Source of the DNA: CAVYXZ01 sp965223835
GTDB lineage: Bacteria > Chloroflexota > Anaerolineae > Aggregatilineales > Phototrophicaceae
Direction of reading: 5' to 3'
NCBI GenBank assembly: GCA_965223835.1
Contig: CBDCXQ010000001.1
Span: forward strand, 3,162,001-3,226,000
Length of the DNA stretch: 64,000 bases
In this document: positions 8,908 through 17,583 of the stretch, piece by piece
Position numbering within the stretch: position 1 is the stretch's first letter
Layout of the letters: each line of letters begins with the position of its first letter
The notes under the pieces: generated by a model
What the model saw: only the letters and a program-made list of their open reading frames with translations
What the model was told of the DNA's origin: nothing
Databases searched by the model: none
Made by a program: the position numbers and the translations under genes

Positions 8908-9990
8908 ATGTCCGATAATTATGGTGATCCCCAACTTGAGATCATTGACATCATTACATCCGAAATGCAACGCATTCAGGCCTCACTCAATGAGATAAAA
9001 GGTCAGATTGATCAGACCCAGGCAGTCGTCAAAAATGCCCAGGAGCGCAATAGCGATCTTGCCACTGAACTGCGCACTGTACAGGACAACATCGACACCA
9101 TCCCGCGCCAGGACATTCGCGCCAAATACGACGAGACATTAGACGCTCGCTTCCGACTGACAACGATGCGCGGCCAATTGGAGAAATTCCAGACCAGCCA
9201 GGACCTGTTGCAAGAGCAACAAACCTTGCTCAACAAGTTGCTCAGTCGCATTCAAGGGGCTGATATATTGCCAGCTGACGATCAGGTTGGCGGCAGTGTT
9301 GGTCCGAATGTGGCAGCAGTAAACATTGTGCGCATCGTCCAGGCCCAGGAAGAGGAACGTCAGCGCCTCGCCCGACAGATGCATGATGGTCCAGCCCAAT
9401 CGCTGACAAACTTTATTCTTCAAGCGGAAATCTGCCAGCGTTTATTTGACCGCAACCCGGACAAAGCTGCCGAAGAACTCGACAACCTCAAATCGAGTGC
9501 TAGCGTAACATTCCAAAAAGTCCGCGACTTTATCTTTGACCTGCGACCCATGATGCTGGATGATCTGGGGGTTGTTCCCACCGTCCGGCGGTATACGGAG
9601 TCGTTTAAGGAAAAGAACGATATTGAGACGAATCTGGACATCCGAGGCGAAGAGCGGCGGCTGGCTGAAGCCCATGAGGTTTTGATCTTCCGAGGCATTC
9701 AGGAACTCATGGTCCAGGCACGTGACTATGCCAGCCCAGAGCGTCTGAATATCCAGCTTGATCTGGGTACTGAAAAGGTGTCAGCCACGATTGAGGATGA
9801 TGGACGAGGGTTTGATGCTGAGTTGGCGCTGTCCAGTCAGGACAATCATCAAAATGATCCGCGTATTCAAAGTATCGTTACCCTGAAAGAAAAGTTCGAG
9901 CTGGTTGGTGGATCTGTCTCGGTCACCAGCAGCGAAACCGACGGGACAATCGTGCGGTTCGATTTGCCGGTAGATGCTGCCGCTTTCTAG
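8908..9990 (+). CDS. DegS-like histidine kinase with a degenerate ATP-binding domain
   Basis: The 360-residue protein has no membrane segment. A coiled coil (about residues 5-115) precedes a HisKA_3 dimerisation domain with the phosphoacceptor motif RQMHDGPAQSL and the conserved FDLRPMMLDDLGVVP. The HATPase part is unusual. The N-box reads RGIQELMVQARDYAS where RxxQEALNNxxKHA is normal. The G1 box DDGRGFD is kept, but the glycine-rich G2 region is replaced by RIQSIVTLKEKFELVGG. It is thus a soluble DegS/NarX-like sensor that may act mainly as a phosphatase or a weak kinase. ATG 8908 is preferred over the in-frame upstream codon at 8842, which would overlap the regulator. Confidence 0.85.
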   Translation: MSDNYGDPQLEIIDIITSEMQRIQASLNEIKGQIDQTQAVVKNAQERNSDLATELRTVQDNIDTIPRQDIRAKYDETLDARFRLTTMRGQLEKFQTSQDLLQEQQTLLNKLLSRIQGADILPADDQVGGSVGPNVAAVNIVRIVQAQEEERQRLARQMHDGPAQSLTNFILQAEICQRLFDRNPDKAAEELDNLKSSASVTFQKVRDFIFDLRPMMLDDLGVVPTVRRYTESFKEKNDIETNLDIRGEERRLAEAHEVLIFRGIQELMVQARDYASPERLNIQLDLGTEKVSATIEDDGRGFDAELALSSQDNHQNDPRIQSIVTLKEKFELVGGSVSVTSSETDGTIVRFDLPVDAAAF

Positions 9991-10020
9991 CCGCGAAGTG
10001 AAGTAGGATAAACAGGTCGT

Positions 10021-10048
10021 TTGCCTGTTACCCTGTTTCGACTACACT
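10021..10048 (+). promoter_or_regulatory. Candidate promoter of the tad cluster
   Basis: TTGCCT (10021-10026) and TACACT (10043-10048) are 16 bases apart, upstream of cpaB. A small inverted repeat (AACAGG...CCTGTT, 10011-10029) overlaps the -35 element and may mark an operator or the end of the kinase transcript. Confidence 0.4.
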
Positions 10049-10098
10049 AGTTATCAGATATTGGTGTTTTAACGCCGCACACCTCGGACGGAGGCATC

Positions 10099-11211
10099 AT
10101 GCGAGGACGCGCTTTAATCATAATAGCTTTTATCATTATTCTGGCCGCAGTGGTGGTCATCGCCATCCTCCCCACGATCACGGGCGGAGGCGGTCCGGTT
10201 ACGACCGGCGATGGTACGCCGGGTGCTCCGGTGGTCCAAAACCAGAACTTCCCAACGCCAACGCCGGCACGCTTTGTTGAGGTCGTTATCGCCGTGCAGG
10301 AACTGCCGCGTGGGTTCCGTATTCCCGCCAATGCGGTTGCCTTGCGCCCCTGGCCCGAAGAATCGGCACCGTTCAATGGCATCACGACGACTGAAGCAGT
10401 GATCGGCAGAATTGCCCGAACCCGCATTTTCCGGGAACAACCGATACTAGAAAATATGATAACGGACGACTTCACGAGTCTGGCTGAAGTCGGCTCTGAT
10501 GCGGCGGCCATTTTGCCCAGCGGCCTCGTCGGGGTTTCGGTGCCGATCAGTCGCCTCACCAGTGTAAGTTATGCCCTTCAGGATGGTGATCGGGTTGATG
10601 TTATTCTGTCGATGTTATTTGTTGACGTTGATGACACGTTCCAAACGATAGCGCCTAACTTCGTCACCCTGTTCAGTTTTAGCGAGGGTGGGATCGAATT
10701 TTCGGATACTATTCAGGGGCGTCCTGATAGTACCAGCCTGGGGCCAGCAATTATTGGTCCTTCTGAACGCCAGCGACCCCGCCTGGCGACGCAGCGCACG
10801 GTGCAAAACGCCCTGGTCTTGCATGTGGGTGAGTTCCCATTGGATGGCCGCCTGGTCGGCATTCCGGCGACGCCATCACCTATCCCATCGGACCAGGAAG
10901 AGGAACCAACAACAGGCGAAGGCACGCCGCTGCCATCACCAACTCCGAACTTACCAACAGTCGTTACGTTGGGGGTAACACCGCAAGATGCAGTCGTGCT
11001 CGTGTGGGCCGTCGAAGCTAAGTTACCGATTACCTTGGCCTTGCGCTCCGCTTCAGACACCGCCCGTGAAACCACCCAGGCCGTGACACTCGACTACATC
11101 CTGGCGAATTTCGGTATTAGTCCACCAGGGAAACGGCAATTCACCATTGAGCCAGCACTCCGCAGCGTTCGCCAATTACTTGATGAGGACGAATTATCGC
11201 TATCGAATTAG
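10099..11211 (+). CDS. cpaB: Flp pilus assembly protein CpaB (RcpC)
   Basis: The 370-residue protein has one N-terminal membrane helix (about residues 5-26), a Thr/Pro linker, an SAF domain (about 53-120, with VVIAVQELPRGFRI and REQPILENMIT) and the CpaB domain beginning GLVGVSVPISRLTSVSYALQDGDRVDV. A second low-complexity Thr/Pro-rich stretch interrupts the C-terminal part. CpaB is a periplasmic or cell-wall-side component of tad pilus assembly. GGAGG lies 5 bases before the ATG. It starts a run of five genes in the order cpaB-cpaE-cpaF-tadB-tadC. Confidence 0.85.
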   Translation: MRGRALIIIAFIIILAAVVVIAILPTITGGGGPVTTGDGTPGAPVVQNQNFPTPTPARFVEVVIAVQELPRGFRIPANAVALRPWPEESAPFNGITTTEAVIGRIARTRIFREQPILENMITDDFTSLAEVGSDAAAILPSGLVGVSVPISRLTSVSYALQDGDRVDVILSMLFVDVDDTFQTIAPNFVTLFSFSEGGIEFSDTIQGRPDSTSLGPAIIGPSERQRPRLATQRTVQNALVLHVGEFPLDGRLVGIPATPSPIPSDQEEEPTTGEGTPLPSPTPNLPTVVTLGVTPQDAVVLVWAVEAKLPITLALRSASDTARETTQAVTLDYILANFGISPPGKRQFTIEPALRSVRQLLDEDELSLSN

Positions 11212-11244
11212 CGTGTTCGGCTAGAGTATAGGAACAAACAATTT

Positions 11245-12570
11245 ATGAGCAAATCAGGCACGCCACAAGCCACAGGCGACAGCAAAAAAATCAACATTCT
11301 GCTGGTTGATGATATTGTCGATACCCTGGAAAACATCAAGAAACTCATCGACTTTGAGCAAGATATGCAAGTCGTCGGCACAGCCAGGACCGGCTCTGAG
11401 GGCGTGGTGGAAGCAAAACGTCTCAAACCGAACATCATCATCATGGATATCAACATGCCCGACATGGACGGTATCCAGGCGACCACTCTAATCACGGAAG
11501 CGGTACCAACAGCAGCCGTTATCATGATGTCGGTGCAAAATGATCCTGACTATCTCCGGCGGGCCATGCTCGCCGGGGCGCGGGATTTCCTTACGAAACC
11601 AATCGCAATGGATGAGTTGTATAACACCATCCGCACCGTCCATGCGCGTCAAGCACCGATTGCGGCCCAGTACCAGGCCGTAGCCGACAGCGGCATTGAA
11701 CTCCGACCCAGCATTGAGAGCGAAACCTTTGGTGAACGTGCCGGTCACATCATAACAGTATATAGTCCACAGGGCGGTGTTGGCACAACCACAATCGCGA
11801 CCAGCCTGGCTTCCGGTTTGATGAAAGAGGGTGTGAAAGTCCTGCTGATTGATGCCGATTTACAATTTGGCGATGTCGGCATTGCGCTGAACCTGCAATC
11901 AGAAACGACGATGGTTCAACTTATCGATGATGTTGATGATCTGGATACCGAGCTATTTGAACATATCGTCACGACCCACGATAGCGGACTCAAAGTTCTG
12001 CTGGGACCTGCACGTCCAGAGTTTTATGAAAAGGTGGAAGCGGACCCAACTGCCCTATCTCGCATAATCGAGCAAATTGCAGGTCATTACGACTTCATCG
12101 TGATTGATAAATCTACCCGCATCGACGACGTTGCGTTATCATTGTTCGATATGTCCGAGCGCATTGTGATGCTGTGTTCACCAACTATTCCCAGCGTCAA
12201 GAATGCCCGGCTGGTATTGGATCTATTCGATCAACTGAAATATCCGCCCGATAAGGTTATGCTGGCGGTGAACAAAGTACCTGATGATCGACAGGCACGG
12301 CGCTCAGCCGTCTCGCTGGAAAAAATCAGCAGTTATCTAAAGCACGAAATCGTCAGTGCCATTCCGTCAAATGAGACGATTGTCAACCGGGCAATTAACA
12401 AAGCAGTGCCGGTTATTGCCTCTGAACGAGATAAGAGCAAATCGCCGATCAAGGAACTGCTGGATATGGCGGATAATGTTTATTATAGTCTGGAAGGCAG
12501 TAGCGAACCGGACATTGAAGTTGAAGAAGAACCGAAACGCCGTGGACTCGGTTTGCGTTTGGGACGGTAA
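11245..12570 (+). CDS. cpaE: CpaE/TadZ localisation protein: receiver domain plus ParA-like ATPase
   Basis: Residues about 10-130 are a receiver domain with VDD, the acceptor aspartate in IIIMDINMPDMDG and the lysine in FLTKPI, all intact. Residues about 165-420 are a MinD/ParA-like domain. Its P-loop reads SPQGGVGTTTIATSLA, with neither signature lysine of true ParA proteins, a feature shared with TadZ/CpaE relatives. LIDADLQFGDVGIALNL and FIVIDKSTRIDDVAL supply the A' and B motifs. In the family this protein places the pilus motor at a cell pole. The intact receiver suggests phosphorylation control, possibly by the kinase at 8908. Confidence 0.87.
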   Translation: MSKSGTPQATGDSKKINILLVDDIVDTLENIKKLIDFEQDMQVVGTARTGSEGVVEAKRLKPNIIIMDINMPDMDGIQATTLITEAVPTAAVIMMSVQNDPDYLRRAMLAGARDFLTKPIAMDELYNTIRTVHARQAPIAAQYQAVADSGIELRPSIESETFGERAGHIITVYSPQGGVGTTTIATSLASGLMKEGVKVLLIDADLQFGDVGIALNLQSETTMVQLIDDVDDLDTELFEHIVTTHDSGLKVLLGPARPEFYEKVEADPTALSRIIEQIAGHYDFIVIDKSTRIDDVALSLFDMSERIVMLCSPTIPSVKNARLVLDLFDQLKYPPDKVMLAVNKVPDDRQARRSAVSLEKISSYLKHEIVSAIPSNETIVNRAINKAVPVIASERDKSKSPIKELLDMADNVYYSLEGSSEPDIEVEEEPKRRGLGLRLGR

Positions 12571-12648
12571 TTCTTATTTCACCGATGTCTAATTCCGTTG
12601 TAATATAAAGATAAAGTCAAACAAGAAGCGGTTGGGGAGGTTTAGTCT

Positions 12649-14058
12649 ATGTCGTTATTGCGTCGAATAGAAAAAGGTAGCAGTGGTGGCGATTCTGGAG
12701 ACTCCGGTAGCACGGACGAATCAAAGCTCGCCGCAATGCGGCAACGCCGCCAGACTATCGACTCGGGTCGCTCCAGCGGTGGACGCTCATCTGAAAACTC
12801 CTATATGGACCTGAAATCCCGTGTCCAGAACAAATTGCTTTCCGAACTGGACCAATCAATGGATGTGAGCCAGAAAGCCCAGGTTCGCACCCACATTGAA
12901 GAACTTTTTAATTCTATCCTGGCTGATGAAAGCCTGGTTCTCTCACGTGCAGAACGCCAACGCTTGTTTGAAGCCATTGTAGCTGACATCCTGGGCTTTG
13001 GACCATTGGAACCGCTGCTGGAAGACGACAGCATTACCGAAATTATGGTAAATGGGCCGAAGAATGTGTTCATTGAACAAAAGGGGAATTTGGCTCGCGC
13101 CCCAGTGACATTTGATGATGACGATCATGTTATGCGGATCATTGATCGCATTGTCGCGCCGCTGGGCCGCCGCATTGATGAAAGTTCACCGCTGGTTGAT
13201 GCCCGTTTACCGGATGGGTCACGTGTGAACGCGATTATTCGTCCGCTGGCATTGTGTGGCCCAACGCTGACCATTCGTAAATTCTCGAAAAAGCCGCTGA
13301 CCGTCGAAGATTTGATTCGTTTTGGCTCAATCACCAAAGAGATTGCCGATTTTCTGCGCGCCTGCATCATTGGCCGCCTCAATGGAGTCGTTTCCGGTGG
13401 TACGGGTTCTGGTAAAACAACCCTGTTGAATGTTTTATCTAGCTTCATCCCCAACGATGAACGGATTGTGACTGTCGAGAACGCAGCGGAACTCCAACTC
13501 CGTCAGGAACATGTGGTCACACTGGAAAGTCGCCCGGCCAACATTGAAGGCAAAGGCGAAATCACGATTCAGGACCTCGTGGTCAATTGCTTGCGTATGC
13601 GCCCGGACCGCATCGTTGTCGGGGAGTGTCGTTCTGGGGAAGCATTGGATATGCTCCAGGCCATGAACACTGGTCACGATGGATCACTCACGACCGCTCA
13701 CTCTAATAGCCCACGTGATACCCTCGCCCGTTTGGAAGTAATGTGCTTGATGGCAGGCATGGACTTGCCCGTGCGTGCTATCCGCGAACAGATCGCCAGC
13801 GCCGTTGACCTCATTGCCCACCAGGAACGGCTGCGCGATGGCAGCCGCCGGGTCGTCAAGATTACCGAAATTCAGGGGATGGAAGGCGATGTGATCACCA
13901 TGTCTGACATCTTCGAATTTGAACAAACTGGTATTGAAGGCGGCAAGATTATTGGTCGCATCCGGCCTACAGGCTTGCGTCCCAAGTTTATCGACCGCAT
14001 CGAATCTGCTGGCATTCATTTGCCGCCATCCACATTCGGGATCGGTCGTACCTATTAA
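12649..14058 (+). CDS. cpaF: Pilus/secretion ATPase CpaF (TadA)
   Basis: The 469-residue protein has a serine-rich, disordered first 60 residues, the CpaF N-terminal helical domain, then a secretion ATPase core. The core shows Walker A GGTGSGKTTLLNVLSSF, an Asp box, and Walker B IVVGECRSGEALDMLQAMN followed by the His box GHDGSLTTAHSNSPRDTLARLE. This is the hexameric motor that powers assembly of tad pili. GGGGAGG lies 8 bases before the ATG. A strong hairpin and an internal promoter separate it from tadB. Confidence 0.93.
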   Translation: MSLLRRIEKGSSGGDSGDSGSTDESKLAAMRQRRQTIDSGRSSGGRSSENSYMDLKSRVQNKLLSELDQSMDVSQKAQVRTHIEELFNSILADESLVLSRAERQRLFEAIVADILGFGPLEPLLEDDSITEIMVNGPKNVFIEQKGNLARAPVTFDDDDHVMRIIDRIVAPLGRRIDESSPLVDARLPDGSRVNAIIRPLALCGPTLTIRKFSKKPLTVEDLIRFGSITKEIADFLRACIIGRLNGVVSGGTGSGKTTLLNVLSSFIPNDERIVTVENAAELQLRQEHVVTLESRPANIEGKGEITIQDLVVNCLRMRPDRIVVGECRSGEALDMLQAMNTGHDGSLTTAHSNSPRDTLARLEVMCLMAGMDLPVRAIREQIASAVDLIAHQERLRDGSRRVVKITEIQGMEGDVITMSDIFEFEQTGIEGGKIIGRIRPTGLRPKFIDRIESAGIHLPPSTFGIGRTY

Positions 14059-14130
14059 ATGTGTCACAGCGGTACGTTTGATGTAACTGCATCGGCATCG
14101 TACTGAGCAGATAATTTACTGATACCAGGG

Positions 14131-14156
14131 GAAGTGCGTCCTGCTTGACGCACTTC
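14131..14156 (+). other. Perfect 10-bp hairpin between cpaF and tadB
   Basis: GAAGTGCGTC and GACGCACTTC pair perfectly around the six-base loop CTGCTT. No T-run follows, so it is more likely an RNA-processing, stabilising or attenuating stem than a simple terminator. Its right arm overlaps the -35 box of the internal promoter. Confidence 0.55.
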
Positions 14157-14173
14157 TATGAATTTCTTAGAAT
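14145..14173 (+). promoter_or_regulatory. Internal promoter for tadB-tadC
   Basis: TTGACG (14145-14150) and TAGAAT (14168-14173) are 17 bases apart, a near-consensus pair just 20 bases before the tadB start. The membrane platform genes may thus be expressed independently of the ATPase genes. Confidence 0.55.
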
Positions 14174-14193
14174 AGAGTTACCATCAAGGATTT

Positions 14194-15198
14194 GTGGAAG
14201 GTATAGATGGCGTGGATCCAATAATTATACTGGTTGGGGCGGTAATTCTTGCAGTTATCATCCTCATCTTTGGTATTCGCAGCGTTCGTTCCGAGCGTGA
14301 CATGGTTGAAGAGCGCCTGGGCCGTTACGACGACAGTAGCTATCAATCATTCCTGGACATCGAAGATGATGAAACGATGAGTGCCCAGGTCGACAAGCCT
14401 TCTGCCCTGGAATCAGCCCTTGATAATGTCTTGTCGGAGCGACCTTTCGCCAAAAAATGGCGTGTGCAATTGGCACGGGCGGATATTAAACTGACGGTCG
14501 CTGAATATGCGGCAGTGCATGTGATTGCAATGATCGGCTTCTTCACTGTCGGTTACTTTGTGCTATTTGGTCAAACGCTGGTGATGGGCATTGTCTCCGG
14601 GTTTGTTGGTTTTTTTGCCCCGCGCATCTATGTTGCACGCCAAACCAGCAAACGTTTGAATCAATTTGAGCAGCAATTACCCGACACTTTAGGCCTGTGG
14701 GTGAATGCCCTGCGTTCCGGCTACAGTGTTATGCAGTCAATGGAAGCTATCTCGCGCGATGCACCCGAACCAACCAGCACCGAATTTAAGCGCGTCGTGC
14801 AAGAGGTTAGTCTGGGTATTGATATGCCCGATGCCCTGGGGCATATGCTTGAACGGGTAGAGAGTGACGACCTTGATCTGGTTGTAACTGCGGTGAATAT
14901 TCAACGCGAGGTTGGTGGTAATCTGGCCGAAATTCTAGAAATTATCAGCCACACCATTCGTGAGCGCGTCAAACTGAAAGGCGAAATCCGGGTGCTAACG
15001 GCACAGGGCCGTATTACGGGTTATCTGATTAGCTTTTTGCCGATTATTCTCGCACTGTTCCTGTATGTCATTAACCGCAGTTACATGGCGAATCTGTTTG
15101 AAAATCGCGCCTGTGGTTGGCCGCTACTCGGCATTGGCCTGGCACTGATTGGTATTGGTTCAGCTATTGTGCAGAAAATTGTGCAGATTGAAATTTAA
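14194..15198 (+). CDS. tadB: Tad pilus platform protein TadB (T2SSF domain)
   Basis: The 334-residue protein has one N-terminal helix, a soluble stretch, a helix pair near residues 105-150 (VIAMIGFFTVGYFVLFG and the following segment), a T2SSF domain (about 165-290, beginning LNQFEQQLPDTLGLWVNALRSGYSVMQSM) and two C-terminal helices. It forms the inner-membrane platform with TadC. The start is GTG 14194; a second GTG at 14212 has GGAAGG 10 bases upstream and is equally possible. Confidence 0.9.
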   Translation: MEGIDGVDPIIILVGAVILAVIILIFGIRSVRSERDMVEERLGRYDDSSYQSFLDIEDDETMSAQVDKPSALESALDNVLSERPFAKKWRVQLARADIKLTVAEYAAVHVIAMIGFFTVGYFVLFGQTLVMGIVSGFVGFFAPRIYVARQTSKRLNQFEQQLPDTLGLWVNALRSGYSVMQSMEAISRDAPEPTSTEFKRVVQEVSLGIDMPDALGHMLERVESDDLDLVVTAVNIQREVGGNLAEILEIISHTIRERVKLKGEIRVLTAQGRITGYLISFLPIILALFLYVINRSYMANLFENRACGWPLLGIGLALIGIGSAIVQKIVQIEI

Positions 15199-15210
15199 CG
15201 GGGAAACTCT

Positions 15211-16161
15211 ATGGAGAATCTGATTATTCCCATTGCCATTATCGTAGGCCTCTCGATTTTAGCAGGACTGGTATATATTGGCTTACGCGAGGACAATGAG
15301 CGGGATCCACTTCAAGATCGACTGGCACAATATGGTGAGCGTGAGATTCCGCAATCACTCGAAGAAATTGAGTTGTCATTGTCGTTTCGGGACCGCGTCC
15401 TGATCCCATTGCTCAAGCAAATTGCTGAAGTAACTGTTAGATTCACCCCGGAGAAGCAGCTTGAGGAAGCACGTCGGCTGATTGAATTAGCGGGCATGGC
15501 CGGTAGTATGGAACCGACATCGTTCTTTGCCCTACGAATTGTTGCTACTGCCGGTTTAGGCCTTTTAGCCTTTCTCCTCTTCTTCGTTTTCACCTCAAAC
15601 ACGGCACCGACACAGGCCCTGTTATATACAGTTGGCGGTGCTGCTTTGGGATACTTCTTTCCCATGCTTTGGATTCGTAGCAAGATATCGCGGCGACAAG
15701 ACGGAATCCAGAAAGCCCTGCCTGATGCGCTTGACCTGCTGGTGATTTGTGTCGATGCTGGCCTCGGCTTTGACATGGCAATGGGTAAAGTTTATGAAAA
15801 GTGGGATAATGACCTCGCGATTGCGTTTGGCCGAGTTCTGCGCGAAATTCAACTCGGCAAGCAACGCCGCGACGCTCTGAAAGATATGTCTGACCGCATG
15901 GATGTGCCTGATGTGACCAGTTTTACGGCTGCGGTGATCCAGGCCGATCAACTCGGTGTGAGCATGGCACAGATTCTCCGGGTCCAATCCGACCAAATGC
16001 GAGTGAAGCGCCGTCAGCGTGCCCAGGAAAAAGCGCAGCAAGCTCCGGTAAAGATGATGATTCCGATGGTGCTGCTCATCTTCCCATCCATCTGGATTGT
16101 GTTGCTTGGCCCTGCTGCCATTATTTTGATGAATACATCCGGTACAACGGGAGCATTTTAG
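15211..16161 (+). CDS. tadC: Tad pilus platform protein TadC (T2SSF domain)
   Basis: The 316-residue protein has an N-terminal helix, central helices (about residues 107-155) and a T2SSF domain with DGIQKALPDALDLLVICVDAGLGFDMAM and QADQLGVSMAQILRVQSDQMR. A final membrane segment is near 285-310. It is the partner of TadB in the pilus platform. The 12-base gap to tadB contains GGGGAAA as ribosome site. No pilin, TadE/F pseudopilin, CpaC secretin or prepilin peptidase follows; the next gene is comF. Confidence 0.9.
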   Translation: MENLIIPIAIIVGLSILAGLVYIGLREDNERDPLQDRLAQYGEREIPQSLEEIELSLSFRDRVLIPLLKQIAEVTVRFTPEKQLEEARRLIELAGMAGSMEPTSFFALRIVATAGLGLLAFLLFFVFTSNTAPTQALLYTVGGAALGYFFPMLWIRSKISRRQDGIQKALPDALDLLVICVDAGLGFDMAMGKVYEKWDNDLAIAFGRVLREIQLGKQRRDALKDMSDRMDVPDVTSFTAAVIQADQLGVSMAQILRVQSDQMRVKRRQRAQEKAQQAPVKMMIPMVLLIFPSIWIVLLGPAAIILMNTSGTTGAF

Positions 16162-16204
16162 CCGGTAACAGTTCACGCTTATCTGAGCCAAAATCCACAA
16201 AATA

Positions 16205-16918
16205 ATGCCTGCCAGTCACCTTCCCGTTAAGTATTCTCCAGAAGCCCAGCCAAAAACTGGGCTTTTGTTGTCTAAACGCCTGGGGTCGATCATCCTCGAT
16301 TTGATTTTCCCACCACGCTGTGCGGGATGCGGGAAAGTTGATCGCTACTGGTGCGATAATTGCCAGCAAATGATTAACGAGATACCTATTCCAGTAGTTC
16401 ATGATTTCCCTACCGATTCGCCGCTTACAGCCGTCGCGACCACCGGAGTTCATGAAGACAAGTTACAAACGGCTATCTGGGCGCTCAAATTCGAGAATGG
16501 CCGCCGACTGGCAGAACCGTTAGGCCTGCGCCTCGCGCAGCGACTGGGCACACTCGACTGGACAATTGACATGCTGGTTCCCGTGCCATTGCACACCGAA
16601 CGATTACGGGAACGCGGTTATAATCAATCACAATTATTAGGTGAATATATGGCACTTCATGGCAACATCCCGCTAAAAGAACAGGCTATCCAACGTTCGG
16701 TTGCAACACGGTCGCAGGTAGGCCTCAACGCCGAGGAACGCCAGGCCAACATGGAAGCAGCTTTCACGGCTGATCCCCAAATTGTTTCAGGTCAATCTTT
16801 ACTGTTAATCGACGATGTTTTCACAACGGGTGCAACCCTCGTCGCTTGTGCGCAGGCGGCGCGCGCTGCCGGTGCCGCCCAGGTATATGGTTTGACCATT
16901 ACACAAGCTCGAGGCTAA
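16205..16918 (+). CDS. comF: ComF family phosphoribosyltransferase-like protein
   Basis: The product has the ComF layout: a zinc-finger-like CAGCGKVDRYWCDNCQQ, a central WALKFENGRRLAEPLG and the PRPP-binding motif LLLIDDVFTTGATLVACAQAARAAG. Members support DNA uptake during competence, and comEC lies at the other end of this window. The start is doubtful. ATG 16205 has no ribosome site, and codons 13-22 coincide with a strong intrinsic terminator (16242-16270), while the family normally begins close to the LLDLLFPPRCAGC segment. A TTG at 16265 or 16268 is a plausible real start. Confidence 0.85.
   Translation: MPASHLPVKYSPEAQPKTGLLLSKRLGSIILDLIFPPRCAGCGKVDRYWCDNCQQMINEIPIPVVHDFPTDSPLTAVATTGVHEDKLQTAIWALKFENGRRLAEPLGLRLAQRLGTLDWTIDMLVPVPLHTERLRERGYNQSQLLGEYMALHGNIPLKEQAIQRSVATRSQVGLNAEERQANMEAAFTADPQIVSGQSLLLIDDVFTTGATLVACAQAARAAGAAQVYGLTITQARG
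16242..16270 (+). terminator. Intrinsic terminator of the tad cluster, inside the 5' end of the comF frame
   Basis: AAGCCCAG (16242-16249) and CTGGGCTT (16257-16264) form an 8-bp stem with a seven-base A-rich loop, followed by TTTTGTTGT. It lies 80 bases after tadC. Confidence 0.65.
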
Positions 16919-16953
16919 CTTATTCTTATCAAGTACTACAGGGAGTTTATCAC

Positions 16954-17580
16954 ATGGATGTAACGATTGAGGGCACAAACGTAAGAGTGACGGAAGACCT
17001 CGAAGACTACACCCGAAACAAGCTCGATAAACTGGACCGCTACCTCCCGCGCATTCGCGAGATTGAGGTGGACCTGACACATGAGCATACCAAACGTGGT
17101 GAAGATCGTGTCAGCGCACAGATCACCGTCCGTCACGATCGGGGCGCGATCTTACGCGCCGAAGAAAAAACGACGGGTGACATCAAGAATGCGATTGACG
17201 GTGCAGTGGACAATATGTACCGGCGCATCCAACGCTTCAAAGGGAAGCGTATTCGCAAAGGTAAAGAACGTTTTACTGCGACCATCGAAGAACTCGACCT
17301 GGCGGAAGACATTCCGGATGTGGATGAATATGTGGATGAATATGCCGCCATTGCCGCTGAGTATGAAGCCAATTCAAACGACGATAGTGATTACTATATC
17401 CCCATCGCGCGCCGCAAAGACATTGAGTTAAACCCGATGACAGAGGTTGAAGCCATTGAGCAAATGGAGTTGCTGGGTCACAACTTCTTCATGTTCTTCA
17501 ATGCCGATTCACAAACGATCAATGTCCTCTACCGGCGAACCACTGGTGATTATGGCATCCTCGTGCCAGTCACGCCCTGA
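16954..17580 (+). CDS. hpf: Ribosome hibernation promoting factor, long form
   Basis: The 208-residue protein has the S30AE/YfiA domain (about residues 1-105: MDVTIEGTNVRVTEDLEDY, then a basic helix with FKGKRIRKGKERF) and the C-terminal dimerisation domain of long HPF (about 150-206: ARRKDIELNPMTEVEAIEQM, LLGHNFFMFFNADS and NVLYRRTTGDYGILVP). It forms inactive 100S ribosomes in stationary phase. The ATG at 16954 follows CAGGGAG by 8 bases; the upstream extension of the frame overlaps comF and is not used. Confidence 0.93.
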   Translation: MDVTIEGTNVRVTEDLEDYTRNKLDKLDRYLPRIREIEVDLTHEHTKRGEDRVSAQITVRHDRGAILRAEEKTTGDIKNAIDGAVDNMYRRIQRFKGKRIRKGKERFTATIEELDLAEDIPDVDEYVDEYAAIAAEYEANSNDDSDYYIPIARRKDIELNPMTEVEAIEQMELLGHNFFMFFNADSQTINVLYRRTTGDYGILVPVTP

Positions 17581-17583
17581 CGA

